Source: VXNE01 sp965261535 (GTDB lineage Bacteria; Pseudomonadota; Gammaproteobacteria; Pseudomonadales; Azotimanducaceae). From it: a stretch of DNA of 64,000 nucleotides. Positions 1 to 7,415 of the stretch are shown in pieces. The stretch covers positions 4,526,001-4,590,000 of the forward strand of contig OZ253469.1 in assembly GCA_965261535.1 (NCBI GenBank), written 5' to 3'. The first letter of the stretch is position 1. Each line of letters opens with the position of its first letter. Made by a program: the position numbers and the translations under genes. Below the pieces are notes generated by a model, which ran no database searches, was not told where the DNA came from, and saw only the letters and a program-made list of their open reading frames with translations.

Positions 1-94
1 CGATCTGGTGCCCTTGGCACGGCAAGGAACGCGGCTCGACGTTGCGAATTCACTTTTCTTGGCCGATTCGCCACAACGAATCTGTCTATGTTGT

Positions 95-821
95 TTATGT
101 CGGGCCGAAGCTCACAAAACGATGAGGCGTCTGAACCCGTCCGCGGGCCCAGTCCTGACCCGCGGACACCAACTGCCGCAGCCACTTGCAGGACTGATCC
201 GCGATATCTTCCGACAGGTGATAGCCCTCCCGCTGCAGCGGTTCGACACGCTCGTTCCCCGTGATCAGTTCCGGGTTCGACTGGTTCGTCTCGCCCGTCT
301 CGCCCGTCTCGCCCGTGAGGAAACCGTGGAAACGGTCGAAACCCCGTTGTAGCAGCCAGTGGTCGTAGGGGCTGGCCGGGCTATTCTCGTGGACCGACCC
401 CAAGTGCCATTTGCCCGCCGCGAGGGTCTGGTAATCCGTGTGGACGCAGCATCTCGGCCAGGTTGGCCGCCTCGCGGGAAACGAATCCCCGGGTGTTGGG
501 AAAGCAGTTGGCCATCTCAACAACCCGCCCATGCCGACGCTGTGATGGTTACGGCCGGTGAGCAGGCAGGTCCGGGTCGGCGAGCAGAGAGGGGTGACGT
601 GGAAGTTCGCGTAGCGCAGTCCATTGGCCGCCAGACTGTCGAGGGCCGGCGTCTGGATGTCGGAGCCGTAGCAACCGAATTCCGCGTAGCCCACGTCGTC
701 CAGCACGATCATCACGATGTTCGGTCGTTGGCGCAGGCGTGAGGGGTCGGAGGACCAGGCGGATTGTGGATTCGGCGGCGGTGCGGTTGATCTTGCCGGT
801 GAAGTGTTGGTCGTGTTCCAT
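95..821 (-). pseudogene. Arylsulfatase, broken and truncated
   Basis: Remnant of a sulfatase, an alkaline-phosphatase-superfamily hydrolase that removes sulfate esters using a formylglycine made from Cys or Ser. The metal-site start (VLDDVGYAEFGCYGSD), the modification motif CSPTR and the downstream GKWHLG are all readable, but not in one frame. The N-terminus (from an ATG at 821, MEHDQHFTG) is out of frame with the metal-site segment. A block between LLRWPTAFP and YQTLAAGKWHLG reads sensibly only in another frame, so a pair of compensating shifts is present. A stop cuts the gene after about 200 residues, against 500 or more in the family. Three exact 9-bp units at 288-314 encode GETGETGET. 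Clearly decayed. Confidence 0.8.
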
Positions 822-1010
822 GGTTGTTCGGTGGGCTCCCGATGGAAGGATGTCAGGACTAAGGACTATTGGAGTTGCGCGGTTGGCACATCCTCTTGCG
901 GCACGTGATTCGGCAAAGAGAGCCGTACACAATCTCGTCGGCTGTTGTGAGTCCGGCATCAAGGCTGCGCACAACATTCCTCGCCGTGGTCGACGCTGGC
1001 CGTTGCAGAT

Positions 1011-1904
1011 TCATCGCGCTGCTAACAACTCTAACCAGCCTCTAACGAGATCCGGAAGGCGCTCTACTGTTTCGTAGCCAAAGAGGATTTCGTCAACGTA
1101 GCCCATGTGCAGCATGTCAACCAAGCGGCACAAATATGATCGACCGCATTCCCACCAAGTGAAGTGCGAGTCCACGATCAGATAGTGCCTGACGTCCATA
1201 CCCTCGTTTGTTGAGAGTTCAGCAAGTTCCATGCCATCCAAAAGCGTCTCGTACACGCCGTCCGCAACGCGGCTACCGAATGTCGTGGTGTGGTAATACT
1301 CCTTGATCTCCCACAGGGCCACGGGGTTGATGGTGCTTGGAAACGCGCCATCGACGCGCCGAGCAAGAGTCCGCAGTGGAACGTCATCGCGCGTGAACTT
1401 GGTGAGGCTCCGGGGATCGTAGTCACAGGCGTGACCGCCGGAGTGGGCCTCAATCAGCATGTTGACGATGCCGGTCAGGTACGCTGGACCGCGCTTTGCG
1501 CCTCGTTGCTTGTTCATCGGTAGCGGACAGGTCGGCAAGAATTCACGGCGCAGCCTTTCGAACTCTGTCCTGGCGCGCTCCAAGTCCATTAGACGGGGTT
1601 CGACTTGGAGGTTGAGGATTTCTGCGCGGTAGTCCAGGTATGAGAGCAACCGGTGCCCAAGGCGAGATAGTTGCCCGGGGCTCCGGAATAGGTGGGCGGT
1701 CCCGAGGCCAAGTGCTTGATAGGATGCTCGAATCTCGCTTGCTGTGGGGACTCGGACGATCTTCCGGCGCGGAACTGTATACCCAACCGCTTCGCCAATG
1801 GTCCTTACATCCGCCCAGAAGGACAGTGGCAGGCCGACGAAACTTGGGTTTGCCTGCACTAGGGCTCGAACCGCGAGATGAAGTCGGACAAGGACAATCC
1901 ACAA
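1011..1904 (-). CDS. Putative type II restriction endonuclease, PD-(D/E)XK type
   Basis: Protein of about 297 residues with no confident named homologue. Near residue 185 it reads RRVDGAFPS, followed some 15 residues later by LWEIKEYY: the D-x(n)-E-x-K arrangement of a PD-(D/E)XK nuclease core. It overlaps the end of the upstream HTH regulator by about 46 nt if the ATG at 1904 is used. A later GTG start would remove most of the overlap. The regulator and the divergent D12 adenine methylase next door make a restriction enzyme the natural reading. Seen: the motif and the context. Inferred: the function. The recognition site cannot be told. Confidence 0.6.
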   Translation of the reverse strand: MWIVLVRLHLAVRALVQANPSFVGLPLSFWADVRTIGEAVGYTVPRRKIVRVPTASEIRASYQALGLGTAHLFRSPGQLSRLGHRLLSYLDYRAEILNLQVEPRLMDLERARTEFERLRREFLPTCPLPMNKQRGAKRGPAYLTGIVNMLIEAHSGGHACDYDPRSLTKFTRDDVPLRTLARRVDGAFPSTINPVALWEIKEYYHTTTFGSRVADGVYETLLDGMELAELSTNEGMDVRHYLIVDSHFTWWECGRSYLCRLVDMLHMGYVDEILFGYETVERLPDLVRGWLELLAAR

Positions 1905-2122
1905 GCGACGCAGACCTGCTCCAGCTCCACGATGTCCAGGCGACGTTCACCTGCTTCGTACTTGCTGACGAACGACTGTGGCTGCCCTAGTCGCTCCGCC
2001 AAGTCGACTTGACGCAATCCAGCCTCGCTTCGAATGTCGCGCAGGAGCTCACGCAGGTGATTTCGCCTTTCCGAGTAGATCGACCTATCCACACCTTCGC
2101 AACCTATGTCCCCTTGCGGCAT
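1859..2122 (-). CDS. XRE-family HTH regulator of the restriction-modification module
   Basis: Small DNA-binding protein with a clear helix-turn-helix: LRQVDLAERLGQPQSFVSKYEAGERRLD, with LSLSDFISRFEP at the C-terminus. It is the size and type of controller proteins that time restriction-enzyme expression in type II systems. It is followed directly, with overlap, by the putative endonuclease, so the two are probably co-transcribed. The open frame starts at an ATG (2122), but that codon lies inside an inverted repeat that looks like its own operator; a GTG at 2094 (VDRSIYSERR) would leave the operator untranslated and is a good alternative. Confidence 0.8.
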   Translation of the reverse strand: MPQGDIGCEGVDRSIYSERRNHLRELLRDIRSEAGLRQVDLAERLGQPQSFVSKYEAGERRLDIVELEQVCVACGLSLSDFISRFEP

Positions 2123-2140
2123 ATCCCATAATCGGATATG
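2120..2140. promoter_or_regulatory. Inverted repeat, likely controller-protein operator
   Basis: CATATCC and GGATATG form a perfect 7-bp inverted repeat around a 7-bp spacer. It lies exactly between the leftward HTH regulator/endonuclease genes and the rightward methylase. Controller proteins of type II restriction systems bind such symmetric boxes to repress or activate the divergent genes. The symmetry and position are seen; the binding is inferred. Confidence 0.5.
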
Positions 2141-2189
2141 TTCGAGCTAAGTGCATTTGCGAGGGGTCCCAAGCTTGTACGTGGACGCG

Positions 2190-3056
2190 ATGATCGATCT
2201 TCTCGGCGACGTTAGGCCTACTCGCCCCAATGGGTCGCTACTTAAGTGGATCGGTAACAAGTACCGAGTGGCGGAGCAGATCGCGTCGTACTTCCCAGCC
2301 GACATTCGCAGGTACTTCGATGTCTTTCTCGGCAGCGGAGCGATTCTTGCGACAGTCGCGCCGGTGCGTGGCGTAGGTTCGGACTCGTTCGGCCCTCTGA
2401 TGGAGATCTGGAAGGCGGTGCAGGCGGACCCGGACAAAGTTAAGACGTGGTACGAAGAACGCTGGTGCTACGCCAATGCGGGGAACAAGCGGCAAACCTA
2501 CGAACACATCAAGGCTGCCTACAACGACCAGCCCAATGGGGCGGACTTCCTTTTTCTGGTGCGCTCCTGTTATGGCGGCGTCGTGCGATTCCGAAAAAAG
2601 GACGGCTACATGTCGACACCCGTTGGTGTCCATCGACCGATTTCTCCTGACGCCTTCGCTAGGCGGGTCGACGAGTGGCACGTCAGAGTGCAAGGTACGG
2701 AGTTTCGGCATGCCGACTACTCGGAGGTGATGGCGATGGCTGGCGAAGGGGACTTGGTGTACTGCGATCCGCCGTACTCGGATACGCAGCCGATCCTGTA
2801 CGGTGCTCAGGACTTCCAGCTCGCTCAGCTCTTTGACGCAATCGATGAATGCAAGACTTGTGGTGCGCGCGTCGCGTTGAGCATTGACGGTACGAAGAAG
2901 TCTGGGGAGCGAGTGTGCGACCTCTCGATTCCGGACGGATTGTTTGAGCACGAGGTCGTTGTCGATACGGGACGGTCGATGCTCAGGAGATTCCAGATGA
3001 CCGGCCAGAGCCTTGAGTCGGAGGTGGTGGCTGATCGGCTTATGCTCACCTATTGA
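2190..3056 (+). CDS. D12-class DNA adenine methyltransferase
   Basis: N6-adenine DNA methyltransferase of the Dam/DpnM (MT-A70-unlike, D12) class. It uses S-adenosylmethionine to protect host sites from the partner endonuclease. Visible motifs: LLKWIGNK followed by FDVFLGSGAI (cofactor-binding motif I), and the catalytic VYCDPPYSDT near residue 195. About 288 residues from the ATG at 2190; the frame is open to a GTG at 2151, which would add 13 residues and put the start close to the operator. It is divergent from the regulator/endonuclease pair, the usual type II layout. The target sequence is not predictable from the protein. Confidence 0.87.
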   Translation: MIDLLGDVRPTRPNGSLLKWIGNKYRVAEQIASYFPADIRRYFDVFLGSGAILATVAPVRGVGSDSFGPLMEIWKAVQADPDKVKTWYEERWCYANAGNKRQTYEHIKAAYNDQPNGADFLFLVRSCYGGVVRFRKKDGYMSTPVGVHRPISPDAFARRVDEWHVRVQGTEFRHADYSEVMAMAGEGDLVYCDPPYSDTQPILYGAQDFQLAQLFDAIDECKTCGARVALSIDGTKKSGERVCDLSIPDGLFEHEVVVDTGRSMLRRFQMTGQSLESEVVADRLMLTY

Positions 3057-3219
3057 CGCATCTGAAGTGCTGCGACGTAGCAAGGGAGCATTGGCCGCAA
3101 CGCGCGGCAGTGGCCTGCGGGCATGGTTGGGCGAGGCAAAGGAATCTCACTCGGCTCAGTCATGTTGGCAGAGAGGGGTTCGACGCAGCGCAGCGGAACC
3201 TCCGAAAAGAGCACACCAG

Positions 3220-3651
3220 TCAGTCGTCCCGATGCACAATGAATCTCTGCGCCAGTTCCCCGTTCTTCCCAATGGTACTGATCGTCGTCTTATCCCAAGG
3301 AAAGGAGTCTATGTACTCCACATTGCATGGCGGCTCGTGCCAATAGATCGTCGCGGCCTCTACCCTTTCCCGATCAGTGGACGGTACTCTCGCGCAACTT
3401 GCGCAAAGCACCTCCCCGCGATTCAATTCCCTCGCCCACTCGTCGCGACGGTTCCGCGGTTGTTCTGGTACTCGTCTCCGCACGTTGCCGGACTCACCGA
3501 TGTAAAGCAGCCGCTTGATCGCCACCGTGCCCCTTTCTGAGTTGTGCGTGCAGGCGTAGATGCAGTAGACCCCAGACGCGGCTGGCAGCGCACCCCAGTT
3601 GCTCTCTAGCCAATACCCGTCAAATTCAAGCCCGTAGCTCTTCTCGGCCAT
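3220..3651 (-). CDS. GIY-YIG nuclease domain protein
   Basis: 143-residue protein with the two halves of the GIY-YIG signature, GVYCIYAC and LLYIGESGNVRRR. These are followed by an Arg in the second motif and a Glu-containing helix (VEAATIYWHEPPCN), matching the single-metal catalytic set of the family (Tyr, Tyr, Arg, Glu, Asn). GIY-YIG nucleases occur in homing enzymes, UvrC and some restriction enzymes such as Eco29kI. It runs convergently into the adenine methylase gene with about 160 bp between, so it may be an accessory nuclease of that module or an independent insertion. The exact role is unknown. Confidence 0.75.
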   Translation of the reverse strand: MAEKSYGLEFDGYWLESNWGALPAASGVYCIYACTHNSERGTVAIKRLLYIGESGNVRRRVPEQPRNRRDEWARELNRGEVLCASCARVPSTDRERVEAATIYWHEPPCNVEYIDSFPWDKTTISTIGKNGELAQRFIVHRDD

Positions 3652-3904
3652 TTCGTCTCCTTAGGTCGCAGACTGTCACTTTGCTCATCCTATCCCCTTA
3701 GCGCATCCCTCACACTCGTCGCATGTGCATGTTTGGCGCGATCACAGTCCAGGGGATACCAAGGCCTACTATCCCGGCTCTCCATCGGCTCCCATAATGG
3801 AATGCACCTTAAACACGGCATCCCGTCAGCTTCGAAGTGGGGCTACGCCGCCGTGCGGTAGATCGTCGGCGCCGGGCCAAGACAACCTATCCACAGTTAC
3901 GATC

Positions 3905-4294
3905 CTACGGCGTCTGGCTAGGGGCTGCTGGCGTTGCCGGTCCTGGCGCAGTTATCGCAGGAGACGAGGCTGTTACGGAGCCTGATGAGCCAGTTCGACC
4001 CCCGAAATAGAAGCCAGAGACCGCCCCACTGAGTGTGCCGAACGCCACGAGCGCCTTGTCGAGGCTTTGCGCTTCTCCGCTAACGAACGGCATAAACACC
4101 AGAAAGATGACAAACGACCCAATGATGACAAGAGCTAGGATTGCGCGTACGGAACCTCGCGGCAGATTCAAGCCTCGCAGCTCAGTAGTGTTGCTGGCGG
4201 TAGTTGCCGCATAGATTGGCCAGCCGATGCCGACAATGATCAGCCAGAGAACCTCAGCAATCAGCAGCCCGCAATCCGCGCCTGTCATGGTCAC
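3905..4294 (-). CDS. Small membrane protein, two TM helices, unknown
   Basis: Not a recognised family. About 129 residues: TM1 around residues 8-30 (LLIAEVLWLIIVGIGWPIYA), a short linker, TM2 around 50-70 (AILALVIIGSFVIFLVFM), a Gly-rich stretch (GAVSGFYFGG) and a low-complexity Ser/Ala/Pro tail. The start is either a GTG at 4294 or an ATG at 4288. It sits directly downstream of, and on the same strand as, a decayed TIR-like fragment whose last codons overlap its start region. It was therefore probably the second gene of a two-gene unit whose first gene is now broken. Confidence 0.5.
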   Translation of the reverse strand: MTMTGADCGLLIAEVLWLIIVGIGWPIYAATTASNTTELRGLNLPRGSVRAILALVIIGSFVIFLVFMPFVSGEAQSLDKALVAFGTLSGAVSGFYFGGRTGSSGSVTASSPAITAPGPATPAAPSQTP

Positions 4295-4308
4295 ATCTCC
4301 CTGACGAC

Positions 4309-4560
4309 CTGATTGGCCAAAACCTTACCGCTACACAGAGGGCGACCGCAAGCAGATGCTTCTGTGTCGAGGGACCGACGAGACAGATCGACGGGGCGGA
4401 CTGGTGGATCTTTCGGTCGCAATCGTGCTTCCAGTCCTCGTCGTAGTAGTTTTGGACCGCGTGGTCGACCAACTCGACGTTCGGGTTCAGCAGCTCGAGG
4501 ACGCTGGGAAGTGCGAGGTCGATGGGGCGTGGGCGGTGGTGCAGAGCAGCTGGCAGTAAC
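4309..4560 (-). pseudogene. Fragment of a TIR-like (DUF1863-type) protein
   Basis: On the minus strand the segment NPNVELVDHAVQNYYDED followed by WKHDCDRKIHQSAPSICLVG resembles the middle of TIR-like signalling domains of the DUF1863/ThsB type. The frame then shifts, and a last readable piece ends in GKVLANQVVREM just before the membrane-protein gene. The N-terminus is missing, cut by the 132-bp repeat at 4591. The family assignment rests on one short stretch and is tentative; the fragment is certainly not a whole gene. Confidence 0.35.
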
Positions 4561-4590
4561 CACGGGAGGGGCTGCAGCGAATGGAGCGAG

Positions 4591-4722
4591 TTGCGCTGTT
4601 CTGAGAGCCGTTGAAACAAAGGGTTTCCGGGCGGCCGATTTTTTCTTCACCCCAGGAAACGCCCCGATTCGGGCGTTTTGCGGCGTTTTCCGCTCGGAAG
4701 CGGAGATTTGCACCCCAACGCC
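4591..4722. repeat. 132-bp dispersed repeat, copy 1
   Basis: Begins TTGCGCTGTTCTGAGAGCCG and ends near CACCCCAACGCC. It is matched in the same orientation and at equal length by 6595-6726. Similarity is high at both ends and weaker in the middle. No coding potential is evident. The pair flanks the frameshifted transposase gene. Confidence 0.7.
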
Positions 4723-4875
4723 GGGCGCGGCGGCGGCGGGCTCGCAAGCGCGGAGCGGAGGGCGCCGGAAGGAAAAAAAGATATATGAATCAAATGGATA
4801 ACTGGAATATAGCGTCGCCATAGGGTACCATTCGCCTATCCAAAACAACGGGCACCCGCTTCCGGAGGAGAACGT

Positions 4876-6355
4876 ATGGCGACGCAGAGCAAGCTACCCT
4901 TTTCCTGGCGCGATGTCGATCAGCTGCCCGACCTGCGGCGCCTCGAGCTGGCGCTCGAGCACCTGCCCGACGGGCCGGTCGTCGCGGCGCTGAGGGAGCG
5001 GCGCGGGCGCGGGCGCGACGACTATCCGGTGGAGGCGATGTGGCGCGCGCTGGTCGCCGGCGTCGTGTTCCAGCACGCCTCGGTCGAGTCTCTGCTGCGC
5101 GAGCTGCGGCGCAACCCGGCGCTGCTGGACCTGTGCGGCTTCGATCCGCTGCCGCGGCAGGGTCCGCCGAAGCGGTCGGTGCGGCGGTCGGCGACCGGAC
5201 GGGCGGTGGTCGCGAGCGTGCCGAGCCCGGCGCGGGACGGCGCGCCGGAGAGCTGGGCGTTCTCGCGCTTTTTGGCCAACGTGACGGCGCTGGAGGATGA
5301 TACCGGGGCGGTGAGCGGCATGGCGGACGCTCTGCGGCGGCGCCTGATGGACGAGTTGCCGGGCTTCGGGCGGCACTTGGGCTACGACGGCAAGGCGGTC
5401 GGCAGCCATTCAACCGGGCGCGAGGACGCGAAGAGCGGCAAGACCTCCGATCCGGACGCGGACTGGGGGAAGCACGAGACGCATGGCGCGGACCGCCGCA
5501 CGGGCAGGGCGTGGACGAAGGTGAAGACGTGGCTCGGCTACGGTCTGCACCTGATCGCCGACGTCGAGCACGAGATTCCGGTGTGGTTCGAGGTGACGAA
5601 GGCGTCGCGCTCGGAGCACAAGGCGCTGTCGGCGGCGGTGGACGAGCTGTTCGCGGACGAGCCGGAGCTGGCGGCGCGGTGCGCGGACTTCTGCGCCGAC
5701 CGGGGCCTCGACGCGGAGCCGCTGAAGAAGAAGCTGTGGGACGTTTACCGGGCGCGGCCGCTGATCGACGTGCGGGAGATGTGGCGGGAGGAGAAGGAGA
5801 TGCCGGGCTGGGACCCGTCGAAGCCGATCCTGCGCGCGCTGGCGAAGGACGGCGGCGGCAACGTGCTGCACAGCGAGAAGGGCGAGGTGTTCTGCCGCTG
5901 CCCGGCGACGGGGACGGAGCGGCCGATGGCGTTCCAGGGCTTCGAGAAGGACCGGGGGACGCTGAAGTACCGCTGTCCGGCGGGCCGCCTACGGCCTGGA
6001 GTGCGCGGGCCGCGAGCGATGCCTGCGCGACGCCGGCGCGAAGGCCGGCGACTGCGGGCGCGTGGTGCGCATTCCGCTCAAGGATCATGATCGCCGCATG
6101 TTCGCGCCGACGCCTTGGGGCGGCCGCTCCTGGCGGCGCGGCTACAACCGGCGCGGAGCGCTGGAGCGGATCAACTCGCGCCTCGACAATAGCTTCGGCT
6201 TCGAGAACCACTTCATCCGCGGCAGGGCGAAAATGAAGGCGCGCATGGGGCTGGCGCTGTGCGTCATGATGGCGCTGGCCCTGGGCGCGGTCATGGCGGG
6301 GCGCCCCGAGCGGATGCGCTCGCTGGTCGATCCGGGCCTGCCGCTCGCGGCGTAG
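4876..6355 (+). pseudogene. DDE transposase (DUF772/IS1182-like), frameshifted
   Basis: Transposase of an IS of the DUF772-plus-DDE kind. N-terminal part: YPVEAMWRALVAGVVFQHAS and RNPALLDLCGF. First catalytic region: HLGYDGKAVGSHS. Then a conserved TWLGYGLHLIADVEHEIPV, a second catalytic region CADFCADRGLD, and a Cys-containing segment (VFCRCPATGTERP). The frame is lost near 5985-5995: the frame from the start reads RCPAGRLRPG, while the family sequence continues one frame over as AYGLECAGRERCLRDAG through to LGAVMAGRPERMRSLVDPG, stopping at 6355. A strong AGGAGA precedes the ATG. One frameshift makes a single active protein unlikely. Confidence 0.8.
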
Positions 6356-6557
6356 CCGCCGCCCCGCCGTTCGCCATGATCGACCGCCGGGTCGAGGATC
6401 GCCTTTGGGCGCGGCCCGCGCAAATGCGAATTATTCCTATTGGGAGGCCGGAAAACCGCCTCCGGGTCGTCCTTGGCAGCCTCCGCCGGGCCGTCGCCGC
6501 GGCCTCGACGGTACGAACCGGCGGAGCGCACTGCGGAATCCGGCGCGGCTGGGCCGA

Positions 6558-6590
6558 AAAACCCCTACAGCGCAACTCCCTCCGTGAGAG
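6558..6590. repeat. 33-bp repeat, copy a
   Basis: Reads AAACCCCTACAGCGCAAC then CTCCGTGAGA. A near-identical copy lies at 6880-6912. It sits just upstream of the 132-bp repeat copy 2; its CAGCGCAA and the TTGCGCTG that opens that repeat form a loose inverted repeat. Confidence 0.6.
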
Positions 6591-6594
6591 CCAC

Positions 6595-6726
6595 TTGCGC
6601 TGTTCTGAGAGCCGCTGAAACAAAGGGCTTGCGGGCGGTGGATTTTTTCTTTACCCCAAGAAACGCGGCATTTCGGACGTTTTCCGACTTCACGGGCCTT
6701 GAATCCGAGATTTCCACCCCAACGCC
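6595..6726. repeat. 132-bp dispersed repeat, copy 2
   Basis: Same-orientation partner of 4591-4722. Both contain GCGCTGTTCTGAGAGCCG, TGAAACAAAGGG, GATTTTTTCTT and CACCCCAACGCC at equal spacing. Recombination between the two would remove the transposase gene. Confidence 0.7.
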
Positions 6727-6879
6727 CCGTGCTTACCCCAAGCCGTCGAAGTAGGAACGATTCGCGTTTAGACACCGTGAAGACCCCATAACGACCAGTT
6801 TGACCATCTGTCGCGCCCCCGCACGCGTCGCCGAGCCTCTGATTGCTGGGTAACCAGCCGCAATCCGGCAAGGTGCGCC

Positions 6880-6912
6880 AAAAAACCCTACAGCGCAAAT
6901 GCCTCCGTGAGA
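6880..6912. repeat. 33-bp repeat, copy b, at the hsdS break
   Basis: Matches 6558-6590 (AAACCCTACAGCGCAAA, then CTCCGTGAGA). The hsdS coding similarity stops at this point, so the repeat looks like the edge of the mobile DNA that truncated the gene. Confidence 0.6.
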
Positions 6913-7215
6913 CTTGGCATGGACAACCTTCGCCAGATAGGGTCGGAGTTTGCCGAATGGCACATCTCCGGGCCTAAAGAGCTTGAGCTGGCCGTCCCCA
7001 GGTTCCGCACCTTCACACGTTACGCGGCCAGTCCAACGCTCGACATGTTCCAAGGCAATGTAGCCCATGCCTTTGGGGCGTTTGAGCGTTTGTTCGGAGA
7101 TATTCCCAGCAACGGATTTGAGCCGTTGCGTCTCCCAATGCGCCGGCACATCCCCCAGCCACTCCACACCGGAGTTCCAGTAGGTGGGGTAGGGGTTCAA
7201 TTCCGTTTGCGTCAC
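6913..7215 (-). pseudogene. hsdS, type I specificity subunit, N-terminal fragment
   Basis: The first hundred or so residues of a type I restriction specificity subunit. It opens with the hallmark NPYPTYWNSGVEWLGDVPAHWE, continues MGYIALEHVERWTGR, and reaches LFRPGDVPFGKLRPYLAKV of the first target-recognition domain. It starts at a GTG (7215) that overlaps the stop of the small upstream gene by two bases. Similarity ends at the 33-bp repeat; the frame runs on to 6733 through unrelated DNA. The second recognition domain and both coiled-coil spacers are gone, so it cannot specify a site. Confidence 0.85.
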
Positions 7216-7415
7216 AGTTTGGCGTCGGCTACTGCCTGGTCTTCCCGGAACTTCTTCGCCAATCGCGCCAGCGCGGGATCCGAGTACTCCTGCGAGGCGA
7301 ACCACTGGACGAGCTGGTCGTGGTCGAGGCCGGTGATTTCACGGCTGATCTGCTCCCGAGCCTCCCGCATGAACCGCACGCAGTCGAACCGCTTTGTCTT
7401 GTCGCTAGTCGCCAT
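7212..7415 (-). CDS. Antitoxin-like partner of the PIN domain
   Basis: About 67 residues from an ATG at 7415 (MATSDKTKRFDCVRFMREAREQ). The pattern KxFDCVxFMREAREQISREI is known from small genes that sit directly after stand-alone PIN toxins whose sequence starts MRIYADTSVFGG; it is taken here as that antitoxin. It overlaps the end of the HsdM-PIN gene by 11 nt and the GTG of hsdS by two bases, so all three are translationally linked. The antitoxin role comes from the known pairing; the overlap is seen. Confidence 0.6.
   Translation of the reverse strand: MATSDKTKRFDCVRFMREAREQISREITGLDHDQLVQWFASQEYSDPALARLAKKFREDQAVADAKL

Noticed and set aside
288..314. Three 9-bp repeats as a possible CRISPR or regulatory array
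   Set aside because: They are in-frame codons (GET three times) inside the sulfatase remnant, too short and without spacers.
4790..6211. A 473-codon open frame on the minus strand opposite the transposase
   Set aside because: Low-complexity Arg/Pro/Ala sequence mirroring a GC-rich gene; the plus strand carries the recognisable transposase.
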